From assembly GCF_001428075.1 (NCBI RefSeq), contig NZ_LMSI01000006.1, forward strand, positions 112,436 through 155,877: 43,442 nt of DNA, read 5' to 3'. Below the pieces are notes generated by a model, which saw nothing but the letters and a program-made list of their open reading frames with translations, searched no databases and had not been told where the DNA came from. This DNA comes from Arthrobacter sp. Soil764. Its GTDB lineage: Bacteria > Actinomycetota > Actinomycetes > Actinomycetales > Micrococcaceae. The stretch's first letter is position 1; each line of letters opens with the position of its first letter. Position numbers and translations under genes: made by a program. Of the stretch, positions 1 to 7,865 are shown piece after piece.

Positions 1-821
1 AGTAGTGATGCGGCGATGTCGGGGCGGAGTTGGGTGATGGTGCGGGGTTCGTTGGGGCCTTGGAGGCCGCGGGCGGTGGCGGTGGTGCGGTTCCAGATCG
101 CACAGGCGGTGTCGCCGGGGAGGTGGAGCGAGATCCAGGCCATGCCGTCCCGGTCCGGGGTGTATTCCATCCGCCGGTCCGCGACACCCTTGGTGTGGCG
201 TTTCTCCAGGGTTTCGGGGTGGTGGCGTTCCCGCCAGGAACGGATCTTGGTGCGGAACCGGGAGGGCACGAGTTCACCGGGGGCGGCGCCGCGGGGAGGG
301 TTGGGTGCATCAGGGTCGAAGAAGTGCGCCACGAGGGCGGCGGCGCCGTCCAGGGTGAGGCCCTCGGTTTCGTCGGCAACAATTCTCGCGTGCTGCCAGG
401 ACAGGACACCGGCGGCCAAAGCCTCCAGGACGGGCGGGAGGGTACACACCCGCCGGGACTGCTCCACGAACGCCCCGGCAGCGCCTGAACTGACGGTCAG
501 GACCCCCGCGATCTCTTCCACCACTGACATCTCCGCGAACGTGCGCTCCCGCACCGGCGCGTCCGGGGCAAGCATCGCGTGCTGGAACCCCACGCACTCC
601 ACCGCGTCGCGGGCTTCCACGGCCGCCAGCTGTGCCTTTAGGCGGCGCGTCACTTCCAGCCGTTCCAGCCGGAGCTCGTACCGCCGCTGCAACACATCCA
701 CACCGGCACCAACACCAACCCCGGCCGCCAGGAAAGCATCCTCACAGTCCAGCGCATCGAGGGCAGCAACAGAGGAGTGAACGCCCTCCAAAACCACCTC
801 AACACCTGCGCCAATTCCCAT
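1..821 (-). CDS. DUF222 / HNH endonuclease-family protein (13E12 repeat type), 3' end outside window
   Basis: The reverse strand is open from an ATG at 819-821 to the window edge, giving 273 codons without a stop. The translation has the layout of the DUF222 N-terminal domain of actinobacterial 13E12-repeat proteins. Recognisable segments are an N-terminal helical part (LDALDCEDAFLAAG), the stretch GAFVEQSRRV, then SWQHARIVADET, and the conserved RRMEYTPDRDGMAWISLHLP. In full-length relatives an HNH nuclease motif follows, and here it would lie beyond position 1. These genes occur in many copies in Arthrobacter-like genomes and their biological role is unsettled. I chose the ATG at 821 because the coding signal fades upstream of it. 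No strong ribosome site is visible. The family call is firm; nuclease activity is inferred only from the family. Confidence 0.8.
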   Translation of the reverse strand, partial: MGIGAGVEVVLEGVHSSVAALDALDCEDAFLAAGVGVGAGVDVLQRRYELRLERLEVTRRLKAQLAAVEARDAVECVGFQHAMLAPDAPVRERTFAEMSVVEEIAGVLTVSSGAAGAFVEQSRRVCTLPPVLEALAAGVLSWQHARIVADETEGLTLDGAAALVAHFFDPDAPNPPRGAAPGELVPSRFRTKIRSWRERHHPETLEKRHTKGVADRRMEYTPDRDGMAWISLHLPGDTACAIWNRTTATARGLQGPNEPRTITQLRPDIAASL

Positions 822-960
822 ACGAACATCATCCAGCGGGGGTCCGACATTCTGAGGGCAGGAAGTTCGCAGACCGGAAAGACCTTTAGGTTGTAGCCGG
901 CTCATAGCCACATCGGCGAAATCTGTGGCACCTGCGGGGGCGGCGTGCCATACTCGGCGC

Positions 961-1278
961 GTGACGCCGTCGTATTCCTTCAAAGCCGAACTGTGGCTGT
1001 ACCCGGGCGAAGCCGGCTGGCACTTCCTGACCCTGCCGGCAGAGGTGGCGGACGATGTCCGCGCCCTAACGGCAGGGGCCAGCAAGGCATTCGGCTCCGT
1101 CAAAGTCCAGGCCGAGGTGGACGGCCATTCGTGGCAGACGTCGCTGTTCCGCGACAGCAAAAGCGCGTCGTACCTGCTGCCCGTCAAAAAGGATGTCAGG
1201 GACAAGGCGCACCTCAAGGACGGAGACGGCGTGCAAGTCCACCTGGAAGTCCGGACGGACCATTCCCCGCCCGGCTAG
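961..1278 (+). CDS. DUF1905 domain protein
   Basis: This is a 105-residue protein starting at the GTG at 961 (VTPSYSFKAELWLYPG). The pattern is that of the DUF1905 family: an opening beta strand ending in W-x-Y/F-P-G, the segment GWHFLTLP, the mid-protein stretch FGSVKVQAEVDG, then SWQTSLF and SYLLPVKKDVR. These are small beta-barrel-like proteins of unknown function, often standing alone or fused to YdeI-type domains. It would be cytoplasmic. An upstream ATG at 925 is in frame, but its residues (MAPAGAACHTRR) do not belong to the family, so I prefer the GTG. The last four bases overlap the 3' end of the convergent metZ gene. The family call is good and the function is unknown. Confidence 0.72.
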   Translation: MTPSYSFKAELWLYPGEAGWHFLTLPAEVADDVRALTAGASKAFGSVKVQAEVDGHSWQTSLFRDSKSASYLLPVKKDVRDKAHLKDGDGVQVHLEVRTDHSPPG

Positions 1279-2483
1279 ATCTGCTTCAGTGCCTGTTCCA
1301 GGTCGCCGATCAGGTCGTCAACATCCTCAAGACCCACGGAAAGCCGGACCACACCGTCAGTGAGGCCAATGGCGGCACGACCCTCCGGGCCCATCGCGCG
1401 GTGCGTTGTGGTGGCGGGGTGCGTGATCAGGGACTTGGAATCGCCGAGGTTGTTGGAGATGTCTATGATCCGCAGCCCGTCCAGCAGTGCGAAGGCCGCT
1501 TCCTTGCCGGAGCGCCCACCGGAGGAGGCGAGCTCAAGGGTGAGGACGGTACCGCCGGCGCTCATCTGCCTTGCGGCCAGCTCATACTGCGGGTGGGACG
1601 TAAGCAGCGGATACTTCACCCAGCTCACGGCAGGCTGTTGCTCCAGCCACTCCGCGAGCCGCAGGGCGGTGGCAGAGGAATGGCTTACCCGCAGGCTCAT
1701 GGTCTCCAGGCCCTTGGTCAGGACCCAGGCGTTGAACGCGGAGAGCGCCGGCCCGGTATGGCGCATCAGCTGCTTCACCGGGCCATCGATGAACTCTTTG
1801 GTGCCCAGGATGGCGCCGCCCATCACCCTGCCCTGCCCGTCGATGTGCTTGGTGCCCGAGTAGACGATGACGTCCGCGCCGAGGTCTCCGCAGCGCTGCA
1901 GCAGGGGAGTGGCAAAGACGTTGTCCGCCACCACGGTGGCCCCGGCAGCATGCGCAAGTTCGCTGACCGCGGCGATGTCCACGATCTCCTGCATGGGGTT
2001 GGACGGGGATTCGAAGAAGACGGCGGTGGTGGGCTGGGAGAGGGCCTCGCGCCACTGGTCCAGGTCCGGACCATCCACGAAGACGGTCTCCACGCCCCAC
2101 CGCGGGAGGATCTCGTTCAGAATCACAAAGCAGGAACCGAAGAGCGAACGGGCGGCCACCACCCGGTCCCCCGCTGCCAGCAGGGCACCCAGGGCGGTGA
2201 ACACCGCGGACATGCCCGACGCCGTCGCAAAGCATGCTTCGGTGCCTTCCAGCAGCCTGAGCCGCTCCTGGAAAGTGGCAACGGACGGGTTGCCGTAGCG
2301 GGAGTAGACAAAGCGCTCGTCTTCGCCGGTGAAGGCACGTTCAGCTGCTGCGGCGGATTCGTAGACGAAGCCGGAATTCAGGAAGATGGCCTCGGACGTT
2401 TCCTGGAAGTTGGTGCGGTCCAGCCCGCCGCGGACAGCCTGGGTGTCGGGGCTCCAGCCGGGGGCGTCTTGGTTGAAGCTCAC
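1275..2483 (-). CDS. metZ: O-succinylhomoserine sulfhydrylase (Cys/Met-metabolism PLP enzyme)
   Basis: A 402-residue protein of the Cys/Met-metabolism PLP family (fold type I). It would make homocysteine directly from an activated homoserine ester and sulfide in methionine synthesis. The cofactor-phosphate segment SRYGNP lies at 61-66 and the PLP lysine is K212 in YSGTKHIDGQGR, a stretch typical of MetZ. The C-terminal segment VRLSVGLEDVDDLIGDLEQAL is also typical. The length is normal. The start is a GTG placed directly after the TAA of the rhodanese gene, with GGAAAG six bases ahead. It is the third gene of a DUF1737-rhodanese-metZ operon whose leader carries a SAM riboswitch, which supports a methionine role. 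Whether the substrate is O-succinyl- or O-acetylhomoserine cannot be read from the sequence. Confidence 0.9.
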   Translation of the reverse strand: MSFNQDAPGWSPDTQAVRGGLDRTNFQETSEAIFLNSGFVYESAAAAERAFTGEDERFVYSRYGNPSVATFQERLRLLEGTEACFATASGMSAVFTALGALLAAGDRVVAARSLFGSCFVILNEILPRWGVETVFVDGPDLDQWREALSQPTTAVFFESPSNPMQEIVDIAAVSELAHAAGATVVADNVFATPLLQRCGDLGADVIVYSGTKHIDGQGRVMGGAILGTKEFIDGPVKQLMRHTGPALSAFNAWVLTKGLETMSLRVSHSSATALRLAEWLEQQPAVSWVKYPLLTSHPQYELAARQMSAGGTVLTLELASSGGRSGKEAAFALLDGLRIIDISNNLGDSKSLITHPATTTHRAMGPEGRAAIGLTDGVVRLSVGLEDVDDLIGDLEQALKQI

Positions 2484-2894
2484 TTAGTTCTTTCCGAGGT
2501 TGGTAGGCAGGCCGCGGTTCTTCCAGCCGTTGACGGTGCGTTCACCGTAGCGGTCCGGCTCGCCTTCAAAGCCTTCCAGCACGTTGTAGGAGATGAAGCC
2601 GGCCTGCGTGGCGGCGGTGGCAGCCGCAACGGAACGGGCGCCGGACCGGCACAGGAACACCAGTTCAGCGGACGGGTCCTCCGGCGCCTGCTCCTTGAGG
2701 TCCTTGACGAAGTCGGGGTTGGGGATGCCGCCGGGGAAGGTCCACTGGATGAAGAGGGGATCGTTGTCCGTGGCCTTCGTGTCCGGGATGCCGATGTGGG
2801 CCCATTCGCCCTCGGTGCGGACGTCCACCAGGACGGCGCCCTGTTGCAGCTTTTCCCATGCCTCATGGGGCGTGAGATCTCCCGCGTAGCTCAT
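2484..2894 (-). CDS. Rhodanese-like sulfurtransferase
   Basis: A 136-residue single rhodanese domain. VLVDVRTEGEWAHIGIP (about 21-37) is the CH2A-type region, and the active-site loop is CRSGARS with the catalytic cysteine at C82. These proteins carry persulfide sulfur and act in the cytoplasm. The ATG overlaps the stop of the DUF1737 gene in an ATGA arrangement, and the TAA abuts the metZ GTG, so the three genes are almost certainly cotranscribed and translationally coupled. The position beside an enzyme that uses sulfide suggests a role in supplying or buffering reduced sulfur for homocysteine formation. That is inference from context. Confidence 0.88.
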   Translation of the reverse strand: MSYAGDLTPHEAWEKLQQGAVLVDVRTEGEWAHIGIPDTKATDNDPLFIQWTFPGGIPNPDFVKDLKEQAPEDPSAELVFLCRSGARSVAAATAATQAGFISYNVLEGFEGEPDRYGERTVNGWKNRGLPTNLGKN

Positions 2895-3166
2895 GCGTGG
2901 CCCTCGCCGTCGAACTCGCCCTCAAAGTCTGCGTCCAGCTGATCCACTGCGGTGGCCACCGCTGCGTCTGCGGAGGCGATCGCTGCCGGAAGGACCACTG
3001 CCTGCGCCACGATGACGCTGGTCCCGTTGAAGGTTGCCGCCGGGCTGCCGTGCAGCACGTAGCCCTCGGCCAGGGCGGCAGAAATTCGCTCGCAGAATTC
3101 ACGGTTGTCCGGGCCACTGATCAGGCGGTAGGACAGTTTCTCTTCAGGGGCGGGTGCGTCAGACAC
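2891..3166 (-). CDS. DUF1737 domain protein
   Basis: A 91-residue protein starting at a GTG (MSDAPAPEEKLSYRLISGPD) with AAGGAG about seven bases upstream. The core LSYRLISGPDNREFCERISAALAEGYVLHGSPAATFNG fits the DUF1737 family, small proteins with a conserved G-W/Y-x-L-x-G-x-P pattern and unknown function. The C-terminal third is rich in Ala, Val and Asp (DAAVATAVDQLDADFEGEFDGE). It is the first gene after the SAM riboswitch and its stop overlaps the rhodanese start, so it would be controlled together with metZ. It may be linked to sulfur or methionine metabolism by position, but nothing in its sequence shows an active site. Confidence 0.75.
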   Translation of the reverse strand: MSDAPAPEEKLSYRLISGPDNREFCERISAALAEGYVLHGSPAATFNGTSVIVAQAVVLPAAIASADAAVATAVDQLDADFEGEFDGEGHA

Positions 3167-3183
3167 GACGGATCTCCTTCTTT

Positions 3184-3298
3184 CACGCTTGCAGCTCGAA
3201 TCGGTCGATATGCCGAGTATTCACCTGAGGCACCCCGCCGCGAAAGGGAGGGTTGCCGACCGGCCAGTCAGGGCTTCACACCGGTACTCATTACTCCC
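3184..3298 (-). promoter_or_regulatory. SAM-IV-type riboswitch in the leader of the metZ operon
   Basis: Read on the minus strand, the leader contains the landmarks of the actinobacterial SAM-IV aptamer in order. They are a closing stem (GAGTA near 3292-3296 pairing with TACTC near 3217-3221), GTGTGAAGCCC, GGTCGGCAACCCTCC, GCGGCGGGGTGCC and GGTGAATACTC, then a downstream hairpin and a GCAAGCG tail at 3186-3192 placed to form the distal pseudoknot. The tail ends a few bases before the AAGGAG ribosome site of the first gene (about 3174-3179). High SAM could therefore block translation starts. That mode is inference; the aptamer match is seen in the sequence. Confidence 0.85.
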
Positions 3299-3521
3299 CA
3301 AAAACGTAACACCTGCCGCGCCAGGCCGCACCGCCGCCGTCGTCATGTTCCGTAATTGAGCTGGGCCGAGGGAAGTTGCAGTGCCTAAGGACAGTCCGAC
3401 GACGGACATCGCCGCAGGTGGGCGGCCCGCCGCGCACAGTCTGCAGCCGCCGGGCCGATAAAGTTCTTACCGGGGCGCCGCAGGCGTCATCAGGGCAACG
3501 AGTACCGGGGGTCTTCGCAGC

Positions 3522-5987
3522 ATGCGGCCAGTCACTTCGCACCACCACGCCGCGACGCGCCGGAACCGCCGGCAGCCGATTGGCGCGCTTCTGGCAGCGG
3601 CCCTCATGGGGCTCATGGTCCTGTTGGCGGCTCCTCCCGCGCATGCGGCGGAGGCTGAACCCGAGAAGGGGAAGCCCTGGCTCGGTGCGGTGCTCGAGTG
3701 GGGCGAGGACACTGCCGCAGGATTCAGCGGCAGGCTTGGCGCCGGCCCGGCCGTCTTCGGCCACGACATCACTATTCCGTACCGCGATTCTGAACGGAAT
3801 GACATCGATGGTTTCCTTCAGCAGGCCGGGGCTGAAGGTGCCCACGCCCTGCTCACGGTGAAGCCGGCGGTGCCGCTGGACCAGCTCGGCGCCCCGGAGG
3901 CAGAAGCGTTCGCCCAGCAGGTGCGCGGCCTCGCCGCCGGATTCAAGGGGCAGCTGCTGGTCCGGTTTGCCCCGGACATGAACACAAGCTGGGTGGCATG
4001 GGGCCAACAACCTGCCGCCTACCGTGAGGCCTTCCAAACGGTTGCGGCAGCGTTCAGGAAGTACGACGGCGGCCGGGCCGCCATGGTGTGGGCGCCTTAC
4101 CTGGGCAAGGACTACCCCTTCGACCGGAACCGGAATGCGCCGCAGCCGGGAAGCGAAGGCTTTTCCGTCCTGGACACGAACGGTGACGGTGCCTGGGACG
4201 GAAAAGACAGCGCCTACGCGCCCTTCTACCCGGGCGATGACGCCGTGGACTGGGTGGGGCTGGCTGCTTATCACGATGACACCGCCGGTGGTGCCGCCGC
4301 CAACACCCTGCCGCGGGCCGGCGAACTCCAGGAGATGCTGACGGACTCCGGCAGCGAAAACTTCTACGGCACCTACTCCGAGGGGCACAATAAGCCTTTC
4401 CTCCTCCAGACCGCGGCCTTCTACAGCCCTGCCTCCGGCGGGGCGTCCGAGGCGGACATCAAAACGGGCTGGTGGGACCAGGTGGTAACCACTGCCACGT
4501 CCCCCGGGTTTGCCGCGACTGCCGCAGTGGTCTGGGACGAGCGCACCAGCACCAGGGATACCGGCGTGGCAAGCATCAGTTGGCTGCTTACCGGCCACCC
4601 GGATATTGCCAAAGCGGCACTGGAGAGACTTAAGGAATCTCCGATGGTCACGGGTCCGCTCACCGGCGTTGCCTCCGGAATCACGTACGACCGGAGCAAC
4701 ACCCTCTCCGGGGCTGCCGCCTGGACTGTCGCTGCCGCCATGGTGATTCTCCTGGTGGCCTTGTGGCAGATTCCCCGCCGGATCAACGCTGCCACGGCCT
4801 GGAGCTACCGGGATCCCTCCACCCGGGATTCGCGGGTGGATCTGCTGCGCGGAGTGGCCATCGTCTTTGTGGTGGTGAACCACCTGGGCATGGCTTCGCT
4901 GTTCCAACTGCTTACCCAGGAGGCAGTGGGCTTCGTGTCCGGCGCGGAACTTTTCGTCCTGTTCTCCGGCCTGGTGGTGGGCATGGTGTACGGGCCCAAG
5001 GCCAGGGAGGACTTCGGGCGGGTGGTGGACCTCACCACCCGCCGCGCAGGCAAGCTCTACCTGACGGCACTTGCTGTGCTGATCGGCGTCTTCCTCCTGT
5101 CCCTGCTCCCGTTCTTCAATACCGAGACCCTGACCACATTCGTTGACCAGGGAACCGGTGGAGCCGGGCATACCGGAACCGGCCGGTCTTATGACCTGTA
5201 CGCAGGCATGTCATCGCTGTTCCAGTTCCCCGTCCCGCCCCAGGTGCTGCCGGCCATCGTGCTGCTGCAGTTCGGGCCCTGGCAGTTCAACGTCATGGGA
5301 CTCTACGTGGTGCTTTTGCTGGCCAGCCCGCTGATCCTCGCGGCGCTGAACCGCGGCCAGGCCATCTGGGTTCTGGCTGCGACGCTCGTCCTGTATGCGG
5401 TGGGGGCCGTGACCCGGTTCCGGATCCTGCCCTCCCAGTTCGAGGACTCCTTCCCGCTGCTGGTGTGGCAGGTGCTGTTCGTGCTCGGGCTGGTGGCGGG
5501 GTACCACCGGCGCAGCATTACGGCATGGCTGTCCCGGCACGCCTGGGCGGTGGTTGCCTGCACCGCGGTGGCGTTCGCGCTGGCCTTCCTGTCCTGGGGC
5601 AACCCTTACCTGGCCAACAACTATGACGTCCGGCTGGCGCTCCTGCCGGACGCCTCTTACCGGGCCATGTACGACGCCTTCTTCTCCCGGACATACCTGG
5701 CCCCGGGCCGCCTGCTCAACGTCCTGGTCCTGGTGGTGGCGGCCTACGCGTTCCTCAGCGCCTACTGGAAACCGGTGGAGCGGGCCCTGGGCTGGTTCCT
5801 GGTTCCGCTGGGCCGCGCCACGCTCTACGTGTTCATCATGCACGTGGTGCTGATCGCCGTCGTGGCCAATATTCCGGCGCTGCAGCAGCAAAGCATCTTC
5901 CTCAACACGGCGGCCTACGCCGTGGTCCTGGCGCTGCTCTGGGCAATGGTACGCACCAGGTTCCTGTTCCGGATCATCCCTACCTAG
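3522..5987 (+). CDS. Secreted GH26-like domain fused to a membrane OpgC-family acyltransferase
   Basis: An 821-residue fusion. Residues 20-42 are a signal peptide (hydrophobic core, then AHA-A). Residues 50-375 resemble a glycoside hydrolase 26 (mannanase-type) barrel, with VRFAPDMNTSWVAWG at 148-161, an EF-hand-like DTNGDGAWDGKDS at 218-230 and YPGDDAVDWVGLAAY at 236-250. A membrane segment at 398-416 leads into an OpgC-type multi-pass domain (about 436-815) opening with RVDLLRGVAIVFVVVNHLGM. OpgC proteins succinylate periplasmic glucans in Gram-negative bacteria; here the acceptor would be a cell-surface glycan. The GH26 acid/base HE is replaced by PD (151-152), and the nucleophile position in KPFLLQT (291-297) has no Glu. 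The first domain therefore probably binds sugar rather than cutting it. It stands alone. The ribosome site is weak, so the start is moderately sure. Confidence 0.82.
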   Translation: MRPVTSHHHAATRRNRRQPIGALLAAALMGLMVLLAAPPAHAAEAEPEKGKPWLGAVLEWGEDTAAGFSGRLGAGPAVFGHDITIPYRDSERNDIDGFLQQAGAEGAHALLTVKPAVPLDQLGAPEAEAFAQQVRGLAAGFKGQLLVRFAPDMNTSWVAWGQQPAAYREAFQTVAAAFRKYDGGRAAMVWAPYLGKDYPFDRNRNAPQPGSEGFSVLDTNGDGAWDGKDSAYAPFYPGDDAVDWVGLAAYHDDTAGGAAANTLPRAGELQEMLTDSGSENFYGTYSEGHNKPFLLQTAAFYSPASGGASEADIKTGWWDQVVTTATSPGFAATAAVVWDERTSTRDTGVASISWLLTGHPDIAKAALERLKESPMVTGPLTGVASGITYDRSNTLSGAAAWTVAAAMVILLVALWQIPRRINAATAWSYRDPSTRDSRVDLLRGVAIVFVVVNHLGMASLFQLLTQEAVGFVSGAELFVLFSGLVVGMVYGPKAREDFGRVVDLTTRRAGKLYLTALAVLIGVFLLSLLPFFNTETLTTFVDQGTGGAGHTGTGRSYDLYAGMSSLFQFPVPPQVLPAIVLLQFGPWQFNVMGLYVVLLLASPLILAALNRGQAIWVLAATLVLYAVGAVTRFRILPSQFEDSFPLLVWQVLFVLGLVAGYHRRSITAWLSRHAWAVVACTAVAFALAFLSWGNPYLANNYDVRLALLPDASYRAMYDAFFSRTYLAPGRLLNVLVLVVAAYAFLSAYWKPVERALGWFLVPLGRATLYVFIMHVVLIAVVANIPALQQQSIFLNTAAYAVVLALLWAMVRTRFLFRIIPT

Positions 5988-6044
5988 TTCCACTCCGGCC
6001 CAGCCCAGGCCCCCGCTATGCTGCCACGTCAAGGCGGGCATGAA

Positions 6045-6075
6045 AAATGCTGCGGCACGGTGTGCCACAGCATTT
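6045..6075 (-). terminator. Rho-independent terminator for the 84-residue protein gene
   Basis: Fourteen-base arms (6045-6058 and 6062-6075) pair around a three-base loop with a single G-U type mismatch. On the minus strand the stem is followed directly by a T5 run, which fits termination of the gene ending at 6124. It may also stop readthrough from the convergent upstream gene. Confidence 0.75.
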
Positions 6076-6123
6076 GATCAGTACCACTCGTTGTCAGGTG
6101 GCCGTTGTAAAGCCCTGGAGGTC

Positions 6124-6378
6124 TTAGACCAGCCCGGGGTAGCTGGTGAGGATGTAGTCCGCAGCGGCAGGACCCTTCATGCGAAGGCCGTTGCGGCGCG
6201 GCGAAATCCTCTGCTTCATGGCTGCCCAGAAGCTGTCCTCGTTGCCGGGCGGCTGCTGGTTGATGAAGCACCAGCTGGTGTACAGCCCGTAGAGGCGGTC
6301 GCGGTCCAGGCTGGAACCCGAGGCCTGGTCGGGGTAGGTGGCTTCGTTGAGGAAAATATCGAACTGCGAATGTGCCAT
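6124..6378 (-). CDS. Conserved actinobacterial hypothetical protein (84 residues)
   Basis: A small soluble protein starting MAHSQFDIFLNEATYPDQ, with AAGGGGG ahead of the ATG and a good hairpin terminator after the stop; both support a real gene. The middle has LYGLYTSWCFINQQPPGNEDSFWAAM, which looks like a small helical domain, followed by a basic KQRISPRRNGLRMKG segment and a C-terminal AAADYILTSYPGLV. It weakly recalls the winged-helix ends of phage/plasmid primases, but I do not press this. There are no membrane segments or signal peptide. The neighbours (OpgC fusion convergent, TetR divergent) give no functional hint. Function unknown. Confidence 0.65.
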   Translation of the reverse strand: MAHSQFDIFLNEATYPDQASGSSLDRDRLYGLYTSWCFINQQPPGNEDSFWAAMKQRISPRRNGLRMKGPAAADYILTSYPGLV

Positions 6379-6511
6379 GACGGCCCCCTTCGCTAAGTGC
6401 TCGGCGCCGCCGTTCGGCTACAGCAGCAAAACCCGATGCCCTGCACGTGGCCATCGGATTTATAGGTTGAGTCCCCCTGGAATGCAGTGGGCCTCAGCGT
6501 TGTCAGCGCCT

Positions 6512-6540
6512 GTCTACGCTGTAGACTGTACCCGTAGACT
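6512..6540 (+). promoter_or_regulatory. Candidate TetR operator (GTAGAC repeats)
   Basis: A perfect inverted repeat, GTCTAC-GCT-GTAGAC, lies at 6512-6526. A further direct copy, GTAGACT, follows at 6534-6540, about 60-85 bases before the tetR start. The three GTAGAC half-sites suggest autoregulation by the downstream TetR protein and perhaps control of the divergent 84-residue gene. Binding is inferred. Confidence 0.45.
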
Positions 6541-6598
6541 ACAAGTGACGCAACCGTCTCGATTTATTCGGGACCACCTCCACCGCTAGGACAACATC

Positions 6599-7303
6599 AT
6601 GGATTCCCCGCGTGCTTCCGGCCGCACACCTGCCAAGGCAAGGTTGAGCAGGGAAACCGTGCTGGCCAAGGCCCTCGAACTGGTTGACGCCGAAGGGCTG
6701 GACGCGCTGACCATGCGGCGCCTGGGGCAGGAGCTTGGCCGGGACCCCATGAGCCTCTACCGCTACGCCGATAACCGCGCTGCGCTCCTGGACGGGGTTT
6801 CAGAGTTGGTCCTTGACCAGCTCCCGATTCATCCCGAGGATCCGGACTGGAAAGCCCAGCTGCGGAACATCGCCCACGACCTCCGGATGCTGGCGCTCGA
6901 GCACCCCAACGTGGTCCCCCTGCTGGTGACCCGGCCCCTGTCCACGCCGCTGGGACTGCGGCCGCTGGGCACCCTACGGCCGCTGGAACAGATCCTGACA
7001 CTGCTGGCGTCCGCAGGATTCGAACCGGCGGATGCGCTCCATGTCTACCGTGCCTATTACGGCTTCCTCTACGGGCACATCCTGAACGAACTTCAGGAGT
7101 ACGTGGTGGACCCGGAAGAGAACGAAGTGCTGCTGCGCCTTGGGCTCCACCGCTTGCCCGCCAAGGAATTCCCCCGGCTGCGGGCTCTGGCGCCGGCCTT
7201 GTCAGAGTACGACGGCGCCAGGGAGCTTGACCAGGGACTCACCATCCTGCTGTCCGGGCTGGAGGCGCAGCTTTCGCGGCAGGTGGCAGGTTCCAGAGCG
7301 TGA
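6599..7303 (+). CDS. TetR/AcrR-family transcriptional regulator
   Basis: A 234-residue regulator. The N-terminal helix-turn-helix spans about 18-65 (LSRETVLAKALELVDAEGLDALTMRRLGQELGRDPMSLYRY in order). The rest resembles the TetR_C_1 ligand-binding domain, with DWKAQLRNIAHDLRMLALEHPNVVPLL and a GFLYGHILNELQEY segment. Proteins of this type usually repress a nearby drug-efflux or catabolic gene and release DNA on binding a small molecule. Here the nearest genes are the divergent 84-residue protein and the convergent PNPOx-like protein, so the target is unclear and may be mainly itself. The ATG at 6599 has AGGACAA about ten bases upstream. GTAGAC repeats in front are the likely operator. Confidence 0.85.
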   Translation: MDSPRASGRTPAKARLSRETVLAKALELVDAEGLDALTMRRLGQELGRDPMSLYRYADNRAALLDGVSELVLDQLPIHPEDPDWKAQLRNIAHDLRMLALEHPNVVPLLVTRPLSTPLGLRPLGTLRPLEQILTLLASAGFEPADALHVYRAYYGFLYGHILNELQEYVVDPEENEVLLRLGLHRLPAKEFPRLRALAPALSEYDGARELDQGLTILLSGLEAQLSRQVAGSRA

Positions 7304-7341
7304 AAGTGCCGCCGCCGAGAGGTGAAGCCGTAGGAGCGGCG

Positions 7342-7806
7342 CTATTCGAATGACGCCCGGCGCCGGTCCTGGACGCGGGTGTTCCAGACGTCCGGCCGGT
7401 TCACCTGGAACCTGCGCCCGGTCAGTGCCTTGGCGTTCAGCCTGACGTAGTTTGCCTTTTCGCCGGGCTGCCACGGTTCCAGGCCCAGGCCGTCCACCGC
7501 ATCCTTGACGGCCTGGTCCTCGACGATTTCCGTATCGCCCCGCACCACCACGCTCCAGGCCAGTTCGGTGGCGGGATCGTAGCCGTCGATTTCCAGTGCG
7601 GCGGGCCTTTCCATCCTGGCGCCCCAGAGCTTGGACCCGGGCGCCGTGCGGAACAGGATGCTGCGCAGATGGACAACGTAGTTCACGGGAAAGATCTCCG
7701 GATGCCCGTCCACCACAATGGCCAGCCTGCCCACGATGTCATTGGCAAGGAGATCCCAGCAGTCGTCAAAGGACAAATTCTCGATCGGCAGCTTTTGCGA
7801 GTCCAT
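7342..7806 (-). CDS. Pyridoxamine 5'-phosphate oxidase-family (FMN-binding split barrel) protein
   Basis: A 154-residue protein with the PNPOx-like split-barrel pattern: NLSFDDCWDLLANDIVGRLAIVVDGHPEIFPVNYVVHLRSILFRT, then ARMERPAALEIDGYD and WSVVVRGDTEIVED, ending in WNTRVQDRRRASFE. Actinobacterial relatives bind FMN or F420 and reduce or hold diverse substrates; many are uncharacterised. I start at the ATG at 7806, which has AAGG about ten bases upstream, rather than the in-frame GTG three codons earlier. It follows pabC on the same strand across about 60 bases and could be cotranscribed. Cytoplasmic. The substrate cannot be inferred. Confidence 0.75.
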   Translation of the reverse strand: MDSQKLPIENLSFDDCWDLLANDIVGRLAIVVDGHPEIFPVNYVVHLRSILFRTAPGSKLWGARMERPAALEIDGYDPATELAWSVVVRGDTEIVEDQAVKDAVDGLGLEPWQPGEKANYVRLNAKALTGRRFQVNRPDVWNTRVQDRRRASFE

Positions 7807-7865
7807 GGTGCACACCTTACGGGTGAAGCGGGGACGGGAAAAGGGCAGGCCCGGCCTGTCGGGGG

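Noticed and set aside
3221..3409. A 62-codon minus-strand ORF overlapping the metZ leader
   Set aside because: It overlaps the SAM-IV aptamer, has no ribosome site, and its apparent coding is explained by the structured RNA.
3291..5171. A 626-codon minus-strand open frame opposite the OpgC fusion
   Set aside because: No recognisable domain, while the plus-strand frame has a signal peptide, GH26-like motifs and membrane helices.
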